This document shows positions 8,397 through 18,051 of a stretch of 64,000 bases of DNA, one piece after another. This DNA is from CAWKDG01 sp963848355 (GTDB lineage: Bacteria; Actinomycetota; Acidimicrobiia; Acidimicrobiales; UBA8190): the NCBI GenBank assembly GCA_963848355.1, contig CAWKDG010000002.1:186001-250000 (forward strand). The letters run 5' to 3'. Within the stretch, counting starts at the first letter, position 1. Each line of letters begins with the position of its first letter. Below the pieces are notes generated by a model. That model saw only the letters and a program-made list of their open reading frames with translations, did not search any database and was not told where the DNA came from. A program made the translations under genes and the position numbers.

Positions 8397-8442
8397 ACTA
8401 TATCCATATATTCTTGAAATAGTCAACTAATGCCCCTATACT
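8397..8442 (+). promoter_or_regulatory. Divergent promoter with consensus -35/-10
   Basis: On the plus strand TTGAAA (8414-8419) and TATACT (8437-8442) are separated by exactly 17 bp, close to the housekeeping sigma consensus. The expected transcription start falls on the ATG at 8449, so the downstream mRNA should be leaderless. Immediately upstream, 8397-8413 reads ACTATATCCATATATTC, near-identical to elements at 36136 and 37652. It overlaps the leftward regulator's own -10, making it a plausible ArsR operator. Confidence 0.7.
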
Positions 8443-8448
8443 GACAGC

Positions 8449-8688
8449 ATGACGATGAACCCGGGGCTGACAGAGCAACTGGTCGCCAGCCGGTTGCAGG
8501 ATCTCGAGCGCGCCGCCCACGGCCATCGGCCGGCGCCGACCGCCGCCGTCGAGTCCTTGGCAACGTCATCGGTGCGCCTGAACCGTGGGGCCCTGGCCCG
8601 TCACGTGGGCGTCCTGCTCATCTCCATGGGACGCCGGCTGGCCGATCCCGAGTCGTGGCCGGCCTTCGACGGTCCGCCTCGACCCTGA
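8449..8688 (+). CDS. Small hypothetical protein, 79 aa (leaderless)
   Basis: The protein begins MTMNPGLTEQLVASRLQDLERAAHG and contains one mildly hydrophobic amphipathic stretch (HVGVLLISMGRRLA) before a Pro-rich tail. It has no ribosome site but sits 6 bp after a near-consensus -10, so leaderless translation fits. The good promoter and the shared regulatory region with the ArsR gene are the main reasons to accept it. It may be the regulator's target, for example a small membrane-associated partner. No family recognised. Confidence 0.65.
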   Translation: MTMNPGLTEQLVASRLQDLERAAHGHRPAPTAAVESLATSSVRLNRGALARHVGVLLISMGRRLADPESWPAFDGPPRP

Positions 8689-8727
8689 ACCCGGTGCCAG
8701 CAGCGGGAGACTCTCAGGCGATCCGTC

Positions 8728-11379
8728 TCACGAGGTGGTGGCGGGCGAAAGAGCGGGTTCTGCGAGGAGCTCGTTCCACGAGCTGAGGTCATCGGCCGGG
8801 CAGGGGCCGAGCGACCGGGCCGGGAGGGGCTTGCCGAAGAGATAGCCCTGGGCGAACTGGCAACCGAGGGCCTGCAGTCTCGTGGCCTGGACAGGCCGCT
8901 CGACCCCCTCGGCGATGATCGACAGTCCGAGTGAGTCACCGAGACCCAGGATGGCCCTGACGATGGCGGCGTTCTCCGACCTCTGATCGAGGTCGTCCAC
9001 GAAACTGCGATCGATCTTGAGGGTCTCCACGGGAAAGCGCTGCAGGTAGCTGAGCGAGGAGTACCCGGTGCCGAAATCGTCGATCTCGACGTGGAGGCCG
9101 AGGTCCCGGAGGGACTGGAGGATGGCGACGGCATCGTCCTCGTCGCGCATGAGGGCGCTCTCGGTGATCTCCAGCCACAGCAGGTCGGGAGGCAGACCCG
9201 ACGCGTCGAGGGCGTCGGCCACCTGGTGGGGAAAGCCGGGCTCGGCCAGCTGGAGGGCCGAGACGTTGACCGAGATGCTCAGAGCCGACGCAGCATCGTC
9301 CGTGGTCGCCCGGGCCGAGGCCCATGCCGCGGTCTGCCGGCACGCCTCGTTCAGGATCCAGGCGCCCAAGGCCACGATGAGCCCGCTGTCCTCGGCCAGG
9401 GAGATGAACTCGTACGGCAGGAGCAGGCCCCGGCTCGGGTGCTGCCAGCGCACCAGCGCCTCCATGCCCACCAGCGTCTGCGTCTGGAGGTCGACGACGG
9501 GTTGGTAGTGGAGCTCGAACTCGTCGCGCTCGAGCGCCCGGTGCAGCTCGTTGGAGGTACGCAGACGACTGACGACGTTGAGCTCGTTGTCGGCCGCGTA
9601 GACCTCGATGCGCGAGGGTCCGCGCTCTTTGGCCCGGTACATGGCGACGTCGGCGTTGCGTAGGAGCGCCGCTCCCGACTCGGAACCGTCTCGCGACAGG
9701 GCGATACCCACGCTGAGCGAGACGAAGGTCTCGCCGCTCGGGAGGGCCAGGGGCTCACCCATGGCCTGGACGAGCCTCTGGGCCAGGTCGAGCGCGTCAC
9801 GCTCGTCGTCGACCTCGCCGCACAGGACCGTGAACTCGTCGCCGCCGAACCGGGCCAGCGTGTCACTCGCCCGCATGACACCGCTCAACCGGTCGGCGAC
9901 GGCGCACAGGATCCGGTCGCCGACGTCGTGGCCGAGGCTGTCGTTGATGAGTTTGAAGCGGTCGAGGTCGAGAAAGATCACCGCCACCTGGTGTCGGCTC
10001 CTCGCCGCGCGCCGCAGGGTCATCTCGAGCCGGTCCATGAAGAGTTCCCGGTTGGGCAGGGAGGTGAGCGGATCGTGGATGGCGGCGTAGGCCAGCCGTT
10101 CGCGTAGAGCGCGGCGCTCGGTGACGTCTTCGACCTGCGCGATGAGGTAGAGCAGCTTCCCGACGTCGTTCCGCACACACGAGACGCTCACCGAGACCCA
10201 GACCTCATGGCCCTCCCGATGGATATACCGCTTCTCGATCTGGTATCCGTCCGCTCCGCTACCCACCAGACGGCGCATCTCGGCCGACGTCGATTCCCGG
10301 TCGTCAGGATGGGTGAACTCACACATATCGGCGCCGGCCATCTCGGCCAGGTCGAGGCCGACGATGGTGCCGAGGGCGGGATTGGCTTCGAGGATGCGGC
10401 CCTCGACGTCCACCATGGCCATCCCGATGGGGGCGTTGGCGAAGGCGGACTGGAATCGTTCATGGGCCGCCCGCAGAGCATCCTCGGCCTCCTTGCGCGC
10501 GCTGATGTCATGGAGGTTGGCCACGATGCCGAGAACGTTGGGATCGGTGAGGTGATCGGTGACCGTGGCCTCGAACCAGTGCCAGCCGCCCGCGGCGTCC
10601 TGGAGCCGCATCTCCGTGCGCCAGCCTTCGGCCAGGCCGGCGGCGGTGGCCCTCATCCTGTCGAGATCGTCAGGATGGAGCAGTTCGTCGGCTTGACGGT
10701 CGCCGAACTGGTTGGGAGAGATCCCCAGGATCCGATCGAAGGCGGGGCTCACGTAGCTCAAACGTCCTTCGACGTCGACGACGACGATGATGTCCCCGGC
10801 GTGCTGGACGAGGGCTCGGAAGCGTCCCTCGCTCGACTCGCGGGCAACGGCGAACCACTCGAGAAGTTTGATGGTGAGCACGGCACCCGCGGCCGCCAGG
10901 GCGCCGAGGCCGTCCACCTGCGGCTGACGGACCAGGGTGGGCGCCAGTCCGGCGAAGATGGCCAGCTGTCCCATGGCCACGAAGATGACGGTCCACGCCA
11001 TGGCCGGCTTGGCCGCCGCCGATCCCGCCGTTCGCATGGTGTCGGCCGCCCCGTAGACGAAGCCGATGACGAGGATGGGCCCCCACCCGATCCCGTAGAC
11101 GACCACGGCGATGGTGCCCATCTCCACGCCGACGCAGGCCGCCAGTCGCCATCCCGTCGTGGCGTCGGCCCACAAGGCCCCACCGACACAGTTGACAAGG
11201 AGGGTGGATCCGACGAGGGCGATGATGGCCCAGTAGGGGATGTTGGCGATGAGTCCCGAGGGCCGCGCCAGGCAGAAGACGGCGACGAGCGGGGGGATGG
11301 CGGCGTTGATCGGGTCGAGCAGCCGCGACCGGACGCGGCCGCCGAAACCCACCTGGGCCTGGGGCTGCGACCAGCTCAT
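8728..11379 (-). CDS. Membrane PAS-PAS-GGDEF-EAL c-di-GMP enzyme
   Basis: 883 residues: about five hydrophobic segments (residues 20-165), PAS 1 (about 185-310), PAS 2 (about 315-435), GGDEF (about 440-605) and EAL (about 615-870). The cyclase signature is intact at GGDEF (512-516), with the inhibitory RxxD site (Arg503-Asp506) five residues before it. The phosphodiesterase half is also complete: EAL at 640, DDFGTGYSSL, LKIDRSF, EGVE and GYLFGKP. Both synthesis and breakdown of c-di-GMP are therefore possible, with direction set by the membrane or PAS input. A PilZ gene at 62.3 kb is a possible receiver. Confidence 0.95.
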   Translation of the reverse strand: MSWSQPQAQVGFGGRVRSRLLDPINAAIPPLVAVFCLARPSGLIANIPYWAIIALVGSTLLVNCVGGALWADATTGWRLAACVGVEMGTIAVVVYGIGWGPILVIGFVYGAADTMRTAGSAAAKPAMAWTVIFVAMGQLAIFAGLAPTLVRQPQVDGLGALAAAGAVLTIKLLEWFAVARESSEGRFRALVQHAGDIIVVVDVEGRLSYVSPAFDRILGISPNQFGDRQADELLHPDDLDRMRATAAGLAEGWRTEMRLQDAAGGWHWFEATVTDHLTDPNVLGIVANLHDISARKEAEDALRAAHERFQSAFANAPIGMAMVDVEGRILEANPALGTIVGLDLAEMAGADMCEFTHPDDRESTSAEMRRLVGSGADGYQIEKRYIHREGHEVWVSVSVSCVRNDVGKLLYLIAQVEDVTERRALRERLAYAAIHDPLTSLPNRELFMDRLEMTLRRAARSRHQVAVIFLDLDRFKLINDSLGHDVGDRILCAVADRLSGVMRASDTLARFGGDEFTVLCGEVDDERDALDLAQRLVQAMGEPLALPSGETFVSLSVGIALSRDGSESGAALLRNADVAMYRAKERGPSRIEVYAADNELNVVSRLRTSNELHRALERDEFELHYQPVVDLQTQTLVGMEALVRWQHPSRGLLLPYEFISLAEDSGLIVALGAWILNEACRQTAAWASARATTDDAASALSISVNVSALQLAEPGFPHQVADALDASGLPPDLLWLEITESALMRDEDDAVAILQSLRDLGLHVEIDDFGTGYSSLSYLQRFPVETLKIDRSFVDDLDQRSENAAIVRAILGLGDSLGLSIIAEGVERPVQATRLQALGCQFAQGYLFGKPLPARSLGPCPADDLSSWNELLAEPALSPATTS

Positions 11380-11474
11380 CCCCTTCTTTCGGCTGGCCCG
11401 GGGCGGCTCTTTAAGGGCTGTTCGGCCCGGGTCACCCCCGGAGCCCGCTCTCGCTCCTCCCCTACCATGCAGGC

Positions 11475-12803
11475 GTGACGTCCGGTTCGGAGGGAGGGAC
11501 GGAATTCCCGGCCCCGTCCATCGAGGAGATCGAGGATGCCGTCATCGACGGGGACAGTCCTCTGGCCGCGGGAAACGCCATCTCGGCCCTGCGGCACCGC
11601 ACGTTCCGCATCGTCTTCGTGGGTGCCTTCGCCTCCAACATCGGGACCTGGATGCAGAACGTCGTCCTCGGTGCCTACGCCTACGACCTCACCCACTCCA
11701 GCACCTTCGTCGGCGTCGTCATCTTCGCCCAGCTCGGTCCCGCCCTCCTCTTCGCCATGGTCGGGGGCCTCATCGCCGACAAGGTGGACCGCAAGAAGTT
11801 CCTGATCGTCGTCTCCGTCGAGCAACTGCTCTTCTCGCTCGTCCTGGCCTGGGTGGTGAGGACACCCTCCCCGTCGCACATCCTGCTCGTCTCGATGGTG
11901 GTCATGGTCGGCGTCGGCAGTGCGATGTTCGGCCCGGCCTACTCGGCCATCCTCCCCGCCCTGGTCACGCGCCGGGACCTCCCCGGTGCCATCTCGCTCA
12001 ACTCGGCTCAGATGAACGCGTCACGCGTCATCGGGCCGGCCATCGGGGGGGTGGCCTACCACCTCGTCGGGCCGGCCTGGGTCTTCGCCGGGAATGCCGC
12101 CACCTACCTCTTCGTCGTGGCCGCTCTGATGGTGGTCTCCCTGCCCGTGCTGGCCCCGGCACCGCGACACGCCAGCCGCTGGCGCGAGCTCACGGCCGGG
12201 ATCACGACCGCCCGGGCCGACCGTGTCGTGGGGCGCTGCCTGGTCACCGTGTTCGTGTTCTCACTGCTGGCGCTGGCCTTCATCGGTCAGATGCCTGTCG
12301 TCGCCGCCCACAACCTCGGGATCGAGCCGAAGTCGGCCACCTACGGCCTCCTCTACGCGTGCTTCGGCACCGGTGCCCTCATCGGTGCCATCTCCATCGG
12401 CACGGTGTTCGCCCGGAGCTCCAAGCCGACGATCGTCCGGATCTGCCTGATCGGTTACTCCGTGGCGCTCACGGCCTTCGCCCTCCTGCGGGCCGCTCTC
12501 CCCGCCTATTTCGTCGTAGCCGTCGTGGGCGCCTTCTACTTCGCCTTCATCACCGCCCTGAACACCGCTCTGCAAACCCGCCTGGGTGACGCTGTCCGCG
12601 GGCGCGTGATGGCTCTGTGGATCATGGGATTCGGCGGGACGGTGGCTCTGGGGAACCTCATCGTGGGACCGGTGGTGTCAGCGGTGGGCATCACCGCCGT
12701 CCTGATCTTCGGCGCCGGCGTAGCCCTCGTTCTGGCCTGGTACGCCGACGTACGGGTGCCGGGAGAGACGGCCGACGAACTCCGGACGGTGCCGGCCCGG
12801 TAG
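11475..12803 (+). CDS. MFS transporter (EntS-like exporter)
   Basis: A 442-residue major-facilitator protein with about 12 membrane segments after a 35-residue acidic cytoplasmic N-terminus. The start of the fold (RTFRIVFVGAFASNIGTWMQNVVLGAYAYDLT) and the loop GGLIADKVDRKKFL are typical of the EntS/MFS_3 exporters used for siderophores or drugs; NSAQMNASRVIGPAIGG is the equivalent of the mid-protein motif. The GTG start has no ribosome site but has TACCAT six bases upstream, suggesting a leaderless transcript. Divergent from the GGDEF-EAL gene; the cargo is unknown. Confidence 0.9.
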   Translation: MTSGSEGGTEFPAPSIEEIEDAVIDGDSPLAAGNAISALRHRTFRIVFVGAFASNIGTWMQNVVLGAYAYDLTHSSTFVGVVIFAQLGPALLFAMVGGLIADKVDRKKFLIVVSVEQLLFSLVLAWVVRTPSPSHILLVSMVVMVGVGSAMFGPAYSAILPALVTRRDLPGAISLNSAQMNASRVIGPAIGGVAYHLVGPAWVFAGNAATYLFVVAALMVVSLPVLAPAPRHASRWRELTAGITTARADRVVGRCLVTVFVFSLLALAFIGQMPVVAAHNLGIEPKSATYGLLYACFGTGALIGAISIGTVFARSSKPTIVRICLIGYSVALTAFALLRAALPAYFVVAVVGAFYFAFITALNTALQTRLGDAVRGRVMALWIMGFGGTVALGNLIVGPVVSAVGITAVLIFGAGVALVLAWYADVRVPGETADELRTVPAR

Positions 12804-12915
12804 GTCACCGACGTCGCGGTGCGCCTATGTTGGGCACCACAGAAAAACCCCGGCACCCGTCACAGCCTCGGGTCGCCGACAGCACGTGTAGGTGTGCAAC
12901 CCAAGGAGGGGGACG

Positions 12916-14418
12916 ATGGCCGGCCCGGGCGGTGGACCACTGGGACAATCGTGGCGGCGGTTCCGGCGCCGCGCCGTGGGCACGCAGGTCGCCGTGGTGG
13001 TGGTGGCCGTGGTGGTGGTCGTCGCTGTCGTCGTCGCCGTCGCCGGCACCGGCCACGCTTCCAAGCCTCCGCCGACGACCACGGCCGCCGCCCGTGTGAC
13101 GCCTCCCGACGAAGCCAGTACCAGCAGCGCCGGGGTCACGGCCCACGCCATCAACCTCGTCTTTCCCGTCTCCAACCTGACGGCGCTGTCCTCCAGTCTG
13201 GGGTTCGAGGGTGACGTGGAGTACAGCGAGCAGACCAAGGCGATCGAGCTCTTCGTCAAGGCGATCAATGACTCCGGGGGAATCAACGGCCGCACCATCA
13301 ACCCGATGATCGTCAATTTCGACCCGACCAACGAAGTGGCGATGCGCGCCCTGTGCAAGCAATGGACCGAGGGCGGCGCGTCGGTCTTCGCCGTACTCGA
13401 CGGTCCCGGCACCTGGAACGGGGACAACCAACTTTGCATCACCCAGGAGGGGCACACCCCGCTCATCAGCCAATGGACGACGGTGACCAACTGGACAGAT
13501 GAAGGTTCGCCCTACCTGTGGTGGACCGGTCCCGACGATGCCGCCATCCTCCAGGCGGTCGTCACCTGGGGACTGGACAGCGGGCGTATCGGCAGACACA
13601 TCAAGCTGGGCATCATTGCCGGTGACCGGGCCAGCGATCAGTTGGCTCTCGACCAGTACCTGCTGCCCGACCTCAAGCGGGCGGGCATCACCCCGATCGT
13701 CGAGACCATCGCCGCCGATCCGTCGGAGTCGGCCGCCACCAACAGCCAGGCTCCTCTCATCGTCCAGCAGTTGCGGGCCGACGGCGTCACGTCGGTGTTC
13801 CCGCTCATACCGTTCAACGTGTTCTTCCCCGTCCTCCAGGCCCAGACCCAGCAGGAGTACTTCCCCACCCTTCTGCTGTCCGACTACGAAGACTCGATCG
13901 AATCGGCCCTCGGCCTCATCCCGGTCCCCTACGCCAAGGCCCTGAACGGCCAGGACGGGGTGACCACCGAGACGTTGGGCGGGATCGACGACACCAGACC
14001 GGAATCGGAAGGCGGCTACGACCCCGGCGTCCGCGCCTGCTGGGACATCTGGCACAAGGCCTACCCCGAGATTCCCCCCGGGAACATGAACGACTTCCTC
14101 GAGGAACAGGGTCCGGTCCAGGGCTGGTGCCAGGCCATCCATCTGTTCGCGGCGGCGGCCAAGGCGGCCGGTCCGCACCTCGACCGGCGTACCTTCGTCG
14201 AGGCCATGGCCAAGATCTCGAACTTCCCCGGCGGGTACTCCCCCATCCTGAGCTACGGACCGGACAGGTTCTCGGGACCGACGCAGTACAGGGTGGTCAA
14301 GCTGCGCGTGAACGTTCCGGCGACGAGCCAGTGCCATACCCCCATGAAGCCGCTGGGCCCCGAGTTGACGTGCTGGGTGGTCCAGCAGAATTGGCAGCCA
14401 CTGCCCAAAGTCGGATGA
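12916..14418 (+). CDS. ABC transporter substrate-binding protein (Peripla_BP_6 type)
   Basis: A 500-residue extracytoplasmic binding protein of the branched-chain amino acid/amide type (LivJ-like fold). ATG 12916 has an excellent AAGGAGGGGG upstream. The N-terminus has a cytoplasmic basic segment and one very strong Val-rich membrane segment without a lipobox Cys, so it is membrane-anchored or cleaved rather than a lipoprotein. The fold is seen in INLVFPVSNLTAL, FVKAINDSGGINGRTI and ALCKQWTEGGASVFAVLDGPG. No permease or ATPase gene is adjacent. Its stop overlaps the GH13 start (ATGA), so a carbohydrate-related ligand is possible but unproven. Confidence 0.88.
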   Translation: MAGPGGGPLGQSWRRFRRRAVGTQVAVVVVAVVVVVAVVVAVAGTGHASKPPPTTTAAARVTPPDEASTSSAGVTAHAINLVFPVSNLTALSSSLGFEGDVEYSEQTKAIELFVKAINDSGGINGRTINPMIVNFDPTNEVAMRALCKQWTEGGASVFAVLDGPGTWNGDNQLCITQEGHTPLISQWTTVTNWTDEGSPYLWWTGPDDAAILQAVVTWGLDSGRIGRHIKLGIIAGDRASDQLALDQYLLPDLKRAGITPIVETIAADPSESAATNSQAPLIVQQLRADGVTSVFPLIPFNVFFPVLQAQTQQEYFPTLLLSDYEDSIESALGLIPVPYAKALNGQDGVTTETLGGIDDTRPESEGGYDPGVRACWDIWHKAYPEIPPGNMNDFLEEQGPVQGWCQAIHLFAAAAKAAGPHLDRRTFVEAMAKISNFPGGYSPILSYGPDRFSGPTQYRVVKLRVNVPATSQCHTPMKPLGPELTCWVVQQNWQPLPKVG

Positions 14419-16004
14419 GCGACCCCGACGCTCCGTGGTGGAAGACGGCCGTCCTCTATCAGATCTATCCCCGCTCGTTCGCCGACTCGAACGCTGACGG
14501 CAACGGCGACATCGGCGGGATCCTCGACCATCTCGACCATCTCGAGTGGTTGGGCGTCGACGGGATCTGGCTGAGTCCGGTTACCGTGTCACCCAACGCC
14601 GACTGGGGCTACGACGTGGCCGACTTCTGCGCCGTGCAGCCGGATCTGGGAACGATGGACGAGCTCGATCTGCTCGTGGCCCGGGCCGGCCAGCGGGGAA
14701 TACGGGTCCTTCTCGACCTCGTTCCGAACCACACCAGCGAACAACACCCGTGGTTCGTGGACTCACGGTCCTCGCTGACGTCGTCCAAGCGCGACTGGTA
14801 CGTCTGGGCCGATCCCGGTCCTGAGGGCACGCCACCCAACAACTGGGTGAGCAGCTTCGGGGGCCCCGCCTGGACGCTCGATCCCACCACCGGTCAGTAC
14901 TACCTCCACAACCACCTCTCCGAGCAGCCGGATCTCAACTGGTGGAACGACGACGTCCGCCTCGCCTTCGACGCCATCATGCGCTTCTGGTTGGACCGGG
15001 GAGTGGCCGGATTCCGGATCGACGTGTGCAACATCATCATCAAGGACGCCGAGTTCCGCGACAACCCACCGGCGACCGAGGACGATGACTTCGAAGCTCA
15101 GCTCTTCGGTCAGCGGCCCGTCTACAACGGGAATCGACCCGAGGTCCACGACGTCATCCGACGCTGGAGACGGCTGACGGACCACTACGACCCCCCGCGG
15201 GTTCTCATCGGGGAGACCCCGGTGAAGGTCGATGCCTTGGCCGCCTACTACGGCGATGGCCACGACGAGCTCCACCTGGCCTTCAATTTCCCGTTCATCA
15301 CCGCCCCTTTCGAGGCTCCCGCCCTGCGACGCATCGTCGAGGGCACCGAGGCCCTGCTGCCCGGCGGTGCCTGGCCGGCGTGGACGGGATCGAACCATGA
15401 CATGGCGCGTCTGGCCTCGCGGTGGGCGGATGCAGAGGATCCCAAGATCCGCGCCGCGCTGCTCATGCTGCTGTGCCTGCGGGGGACGCCCGTGCTCTAC
15501 CAGGGGGACGAGATCGGTCTCGCCGACGTTGTGGTCGCCCATGACGACATGCGTGACCCGCTCGGTGTCCGGTACTTTCCCGCCTACGCCGGGCGCGACG
15601 CCATGCGCACTCCGATGCCGTGGCATGGCGGACCCGGGAGAGGCTTCACCGAGGCCGGCGTCCGACCCTGGCTCCCGTTGGGCGACACCCAAGGAGACGT
15701 CGAAAGCCAACGGTCGGATCCACGATCCACGCTCACCTTCACCCGCGATCTCATCGCCCTGCGCCGGCGCACCCCCGACCTGCAGACGGGTGCCTACCGG
15801 TCGCTGGCGGCGCCCGACGGGGCCTGGGCCTGGCGCCGGGGCAACCACGTCTCGGTACTGCTCAATCTGAGCGATGGTGACGTCACCTTCGAAGGGGTGG
15901 AGGGTTCTGTCCTCATCGGCACCGATGACCGACGAGGCGGTGAGTCGCTGTCGGGCCCGGTGGGACTGCGGGGGTGGGAAGGCCTGGTCATCGAGACCCC
16001 GTAA
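14415..16004 (+). CDS. GH13 alpha-glucosidase / oligo-1,6-glucosidase-like
   Basis: A 529-residue cytoplasmic alpha-amylase-superfamily enzyme. It opens WWKTAVLYQIYPRSFAD, the signature of alpha-glucosidases and trehalose-hydrolase-like enzymes. Catalytic residues are intact: nucleophile Asp203 in GFRIDVCN, acid/base Glu267 in LIGETPV, stabilising Asp329 in SNHDMAR; LLDLVPNHTS is conserved region I. The C-terminal beta domain is present. It should release glucose from the non-reducing end of short alpha-glucosides, or isomerise them. Its ATG overlaps the binding-protein stop, implying coupled translation of uptake and hydrolysis. Confidence 0.92.
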   Translation: MSDPDAPWWKTAVLYQIYPRSFADSNADGNGDIGGILDHLDHLEWLGVDGIWLSPVTVSPNADWGYDVADFCAVQPDLGTMDELDLLVARAGQRGIRVLLDLVPNHTSEQHPWFVDSRSSLTSSKRDWYVWADPGPEGTPPNNWVSSFGGPAWTLDPTTGQYYLHNHLSEQPDLNWWNDDVRLAFDAIMRFWLDRGVAGFRIDVCNIIIKDAEFRDNPPATEDDDFEAQLFGQRPVYNGNRPEVHDVIRRWRRLTDHYDPPRVLIGETPVKVDALAAYYGDGHDELHLAFNFPFITAPFEAPALRRIVEGTEALLPGGAWPAWTGSNHDMARLASRWADAEDPKIRAALLMLLCLRGTPVLYQGDEIGLADVVVAHDDMRDPLGVRYFPAYAGRDAMRTPMPWHGGPGRGFTEAGVRPWLPLGDTQGDVESQRSDPRSTLTFTRDLIALRRRTPDLQTGAYRSLAAPDGAWAWRRGNHVSVLLNLSDGDVTFEGVEGSVLIGTDDRRGGESLSGPVGLRGWEGLVIETP

Positions 16005-16013
16005 GGCGGCCCT

Positions 16014-17915
16014 CTACTCCCTGGCCGGTTGCTCGATCGGGTGGATCGGCATGGCGACGCGGGCGACGACGACATCCGGCCGGCGGCGGAGCTCACTGGC
16101 CAGGGCCAGGTCCACCTGGTTGTGGAGCAACCGGTAGCGCAGCCTGTCCGGTATCACGACGGGAATGAGAACGACCACCTGACGGTCGACGTCGGCGCGG
16201 AGCTCGTCCACGAGACGGACGATGGGCTGGACGATCGAGGTGTAGTCCGTGTGCAGGACACGCAGCTCGACCCCAGGGTCCCACTGCTCCCATTGGCTCT
16301 CGACGCCGGTCCAGGGCACAGCCCCGAGGTCGCCGTCGAACACGACCGTCACGGCCAGGACCTCGTCACCGAGCGAGATGGCCTCGGACAACGCGTGCTC
16401 GGTCAGCCTCGATACATTGGTCACCGGCACCACCACGACGGTCCGACTGCGCTCGGGGAGCGGGGGAATGACCCCGATCGCCAGCTCCCGTCCGGCACGG
16501 CCGTAGTAGGCCTCGACCCGGTTGAACAGCACGATGAAGAGGGGAATGGCGATCACGACCACCCAGGCACCCTCGACGAACTTGGTCAACAGGAAGACCA
16601 CTGTGGCGCTGGCCGTGACGACAGCACCGACGCCGTTGATCGTGGCCCGGCGGGCCCAGGCCCGCTCTCTCGTCCGGCGCCAGTGGACCACGAGACCGGC
16701 TTGCGACAGCGTGAAGCCGATGAAAACGCCGATGGCGAAGAGGGGGATCATGGTGTTCGTGTTGCCACCCACCGCCACCAGGAGCACGCCGGAGAACAAA
16801 GCCAGCGTCCAGACACCGATGCCGAAGACCAACCGGCTGTCGCGCACCCCGAAGAGATGGGGCAGGTAATTGTCCCTCGCCAGCAGGCTGGTGAGGACGG
16901 GCAAGCCCCCGAAGGAGGTGTTGGCCGCGAGGGCCAGGACCAAGGTGATGGTGAGCGAGACGATGTAGTACGCCCAGTGCCGTCCCACCGCCTCGCCCAT
17001 GATCTGGCTCAACGCCGTCTGGTCGGTTCTCGGCTGCACCTCGAACCTCCGGGCCAGAACGGCCAGCCCGAGCAGCATGGTGGCCAGGATGACCCCGAGC
17101 AGGAGCTCGGTGCGCTTGGCCCGCGTGACCCGGGGCTCCTTGAAGAGGGGAACGCCGTTGGCGATGGCCTCCACCCCGGTGAGGGCGCTGCACCCGGCGG
17201 AGAAGGCCTTCAGGACGAGGAACACCGAGACCGCCACCAGGGCGTGCGTCGGCACCAGCGACGTCCCCGTCGGGGCTGTCCGGAGGCCCAGAGGATGGAT
17301 CAGACCGACACCGATGATGGTCAGCAGCCCGACGATGAACACGAAGGTGGGGACGAGAAAGGCACGGGCGCTCTCCCCCAGGCCGCGCAGGTTGAGAGCG
17401 GTGATGATCAGGAGGATCCCGAGGCACATCTCCACCGTGTAGGGCGCCGTCGACGGAAAGGCGGAGGTGAGGGCACCCACGCCGGCGGCGATGGAGACGG
17501 CGACCGTCAGCGTGTAGTCCACGATGAGGGCGGCCCCGGCCAACTTGCTCACGCGGGGACCGAAATTGTCGCGGGTCACGGCGTAGGCACCACCGCCGTG
17601 CGGGTAGGCGTCGATCACCTGCCGGTAGGACGTCACCAAGATGACCAGCAGGGCGACGATGGCGATGGTGATGGGCAGGATGAGGTGCAGCGACGAGGCA
17701 CCGGCCGAGGCCAGGACGATCAGGATGGCCTCGGGCCCGTAGGCGACGGAGGTGAGCGCGTCGAGGGAGAGGGCCGACAGGCCTTCGACGGGGGTGATCT
17801 GCTCGCTGGAGGCCTCACGTGACGAGAGGGGCCTCCCGACCAATGCGCGTCCGACGGCGCGGAGCCCGCCTCTTGAACGGATCGGTGGCAGGAACCCGGT
17901 ACGGCGCACGGCCAT
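16014..17915 (-). CDS. APC-superfamily permease, KimA-like potassium importer
   Basis: About 633 residues: 12 predicted membrane helices followed by a soluble C-terminal domain of about 170 residues (from VVVVPVTNVSRLTEHA). The first helix, LSALSLDALTSVAYGPEAI, and the overall layout match KimA (YdaO), the high-affinity K+/H+ symporter that c-di-AMP inhibits through its C-terminal domain in Bacillus. Generic amino-acid transport is the alternative. ATG 17915 is chosen; GTG 17939 would add eight residues, and neither has a good ribosome site. I could not find a ydaO-type riboswitch in the 136 bp upstream. Confidence 0.85.
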   Translation of the reverse strand: MAVRRTGFLPPIRSRGGLRAVGRALVGRPLSSREASSEQITPVEGLSALSLDALTSVAYGPEAILIVLASAGASSLHLILPITIAIVALLVILVTSYRQVIDAYPHGGGAYAVTRDNFGPRVSKLAGAALIVDYTLTVAVSIAAGVGALTSAFPSTAPYTVEMCLGILLIITALNLRGLGESARAFLVPTFVFIVGLLTIIGVGLIHPLGLRTAPTGTSLVPTHALVAVSVFLVLKAFSAGCSALTGVEAIANGVPLFKEPRVTRAKRTELLLGVILATMLLGLAVLARRFEVQPRTDQTALSQIMGEAVGRHWAYYIVSLTITLVLALAANTSFGGLPVLTSLLARDNYLPHLFGVRDSRLVFGIGVWTLALFSGVLLVAVGGNTNTMIPLFAIGVFIGFTLSQAGLVVHWRRTRERAWARRATINGVGAVVTASATVVFLLTKFVEGAWVVVIAIPLFIVLFNRVEAYYGRAGRELAIGVIPPLPERSRTVVVVPVTNVSRLTEHALSEAISLGDEVLAVTVVFDGDLGAVPWTGVESQWEQWDPGVELRVLHTDYTSIVQPIVRLVDELRADVDRQVVVLIPVVIPDRLRYRLLHNQVDLALASELRRRPDVVVARVAMPIHPIEQPARE

Positions 17916-18051
17916 GCACTCTATGGTGCTGCAGGACACGCGGAGGAGACACCCGTCACGACGTCAGTAGGCCCGGACGCCACCTGACGCCACGACGTCC
18001 ACGCGGTGACGGTCGCCGACAGCTGGACGACACGCTTCGGCAGGGGCGGCC

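Noticed and set aside
16029..17822. A 597-codon plus-strand frame
   Set aside because: Shadow of the KimA-like permease; its translation is all charged residues (D, H, Q, R) with no hydrophobic core.
17916..18051. A c-di-AMP (ydaO-type) riboswitch upstream of the KimA-like gene
   Set aside because: I could not find the conserved core or a fitting fold in this 136-bp stretch; a covariance-model search would settle it.
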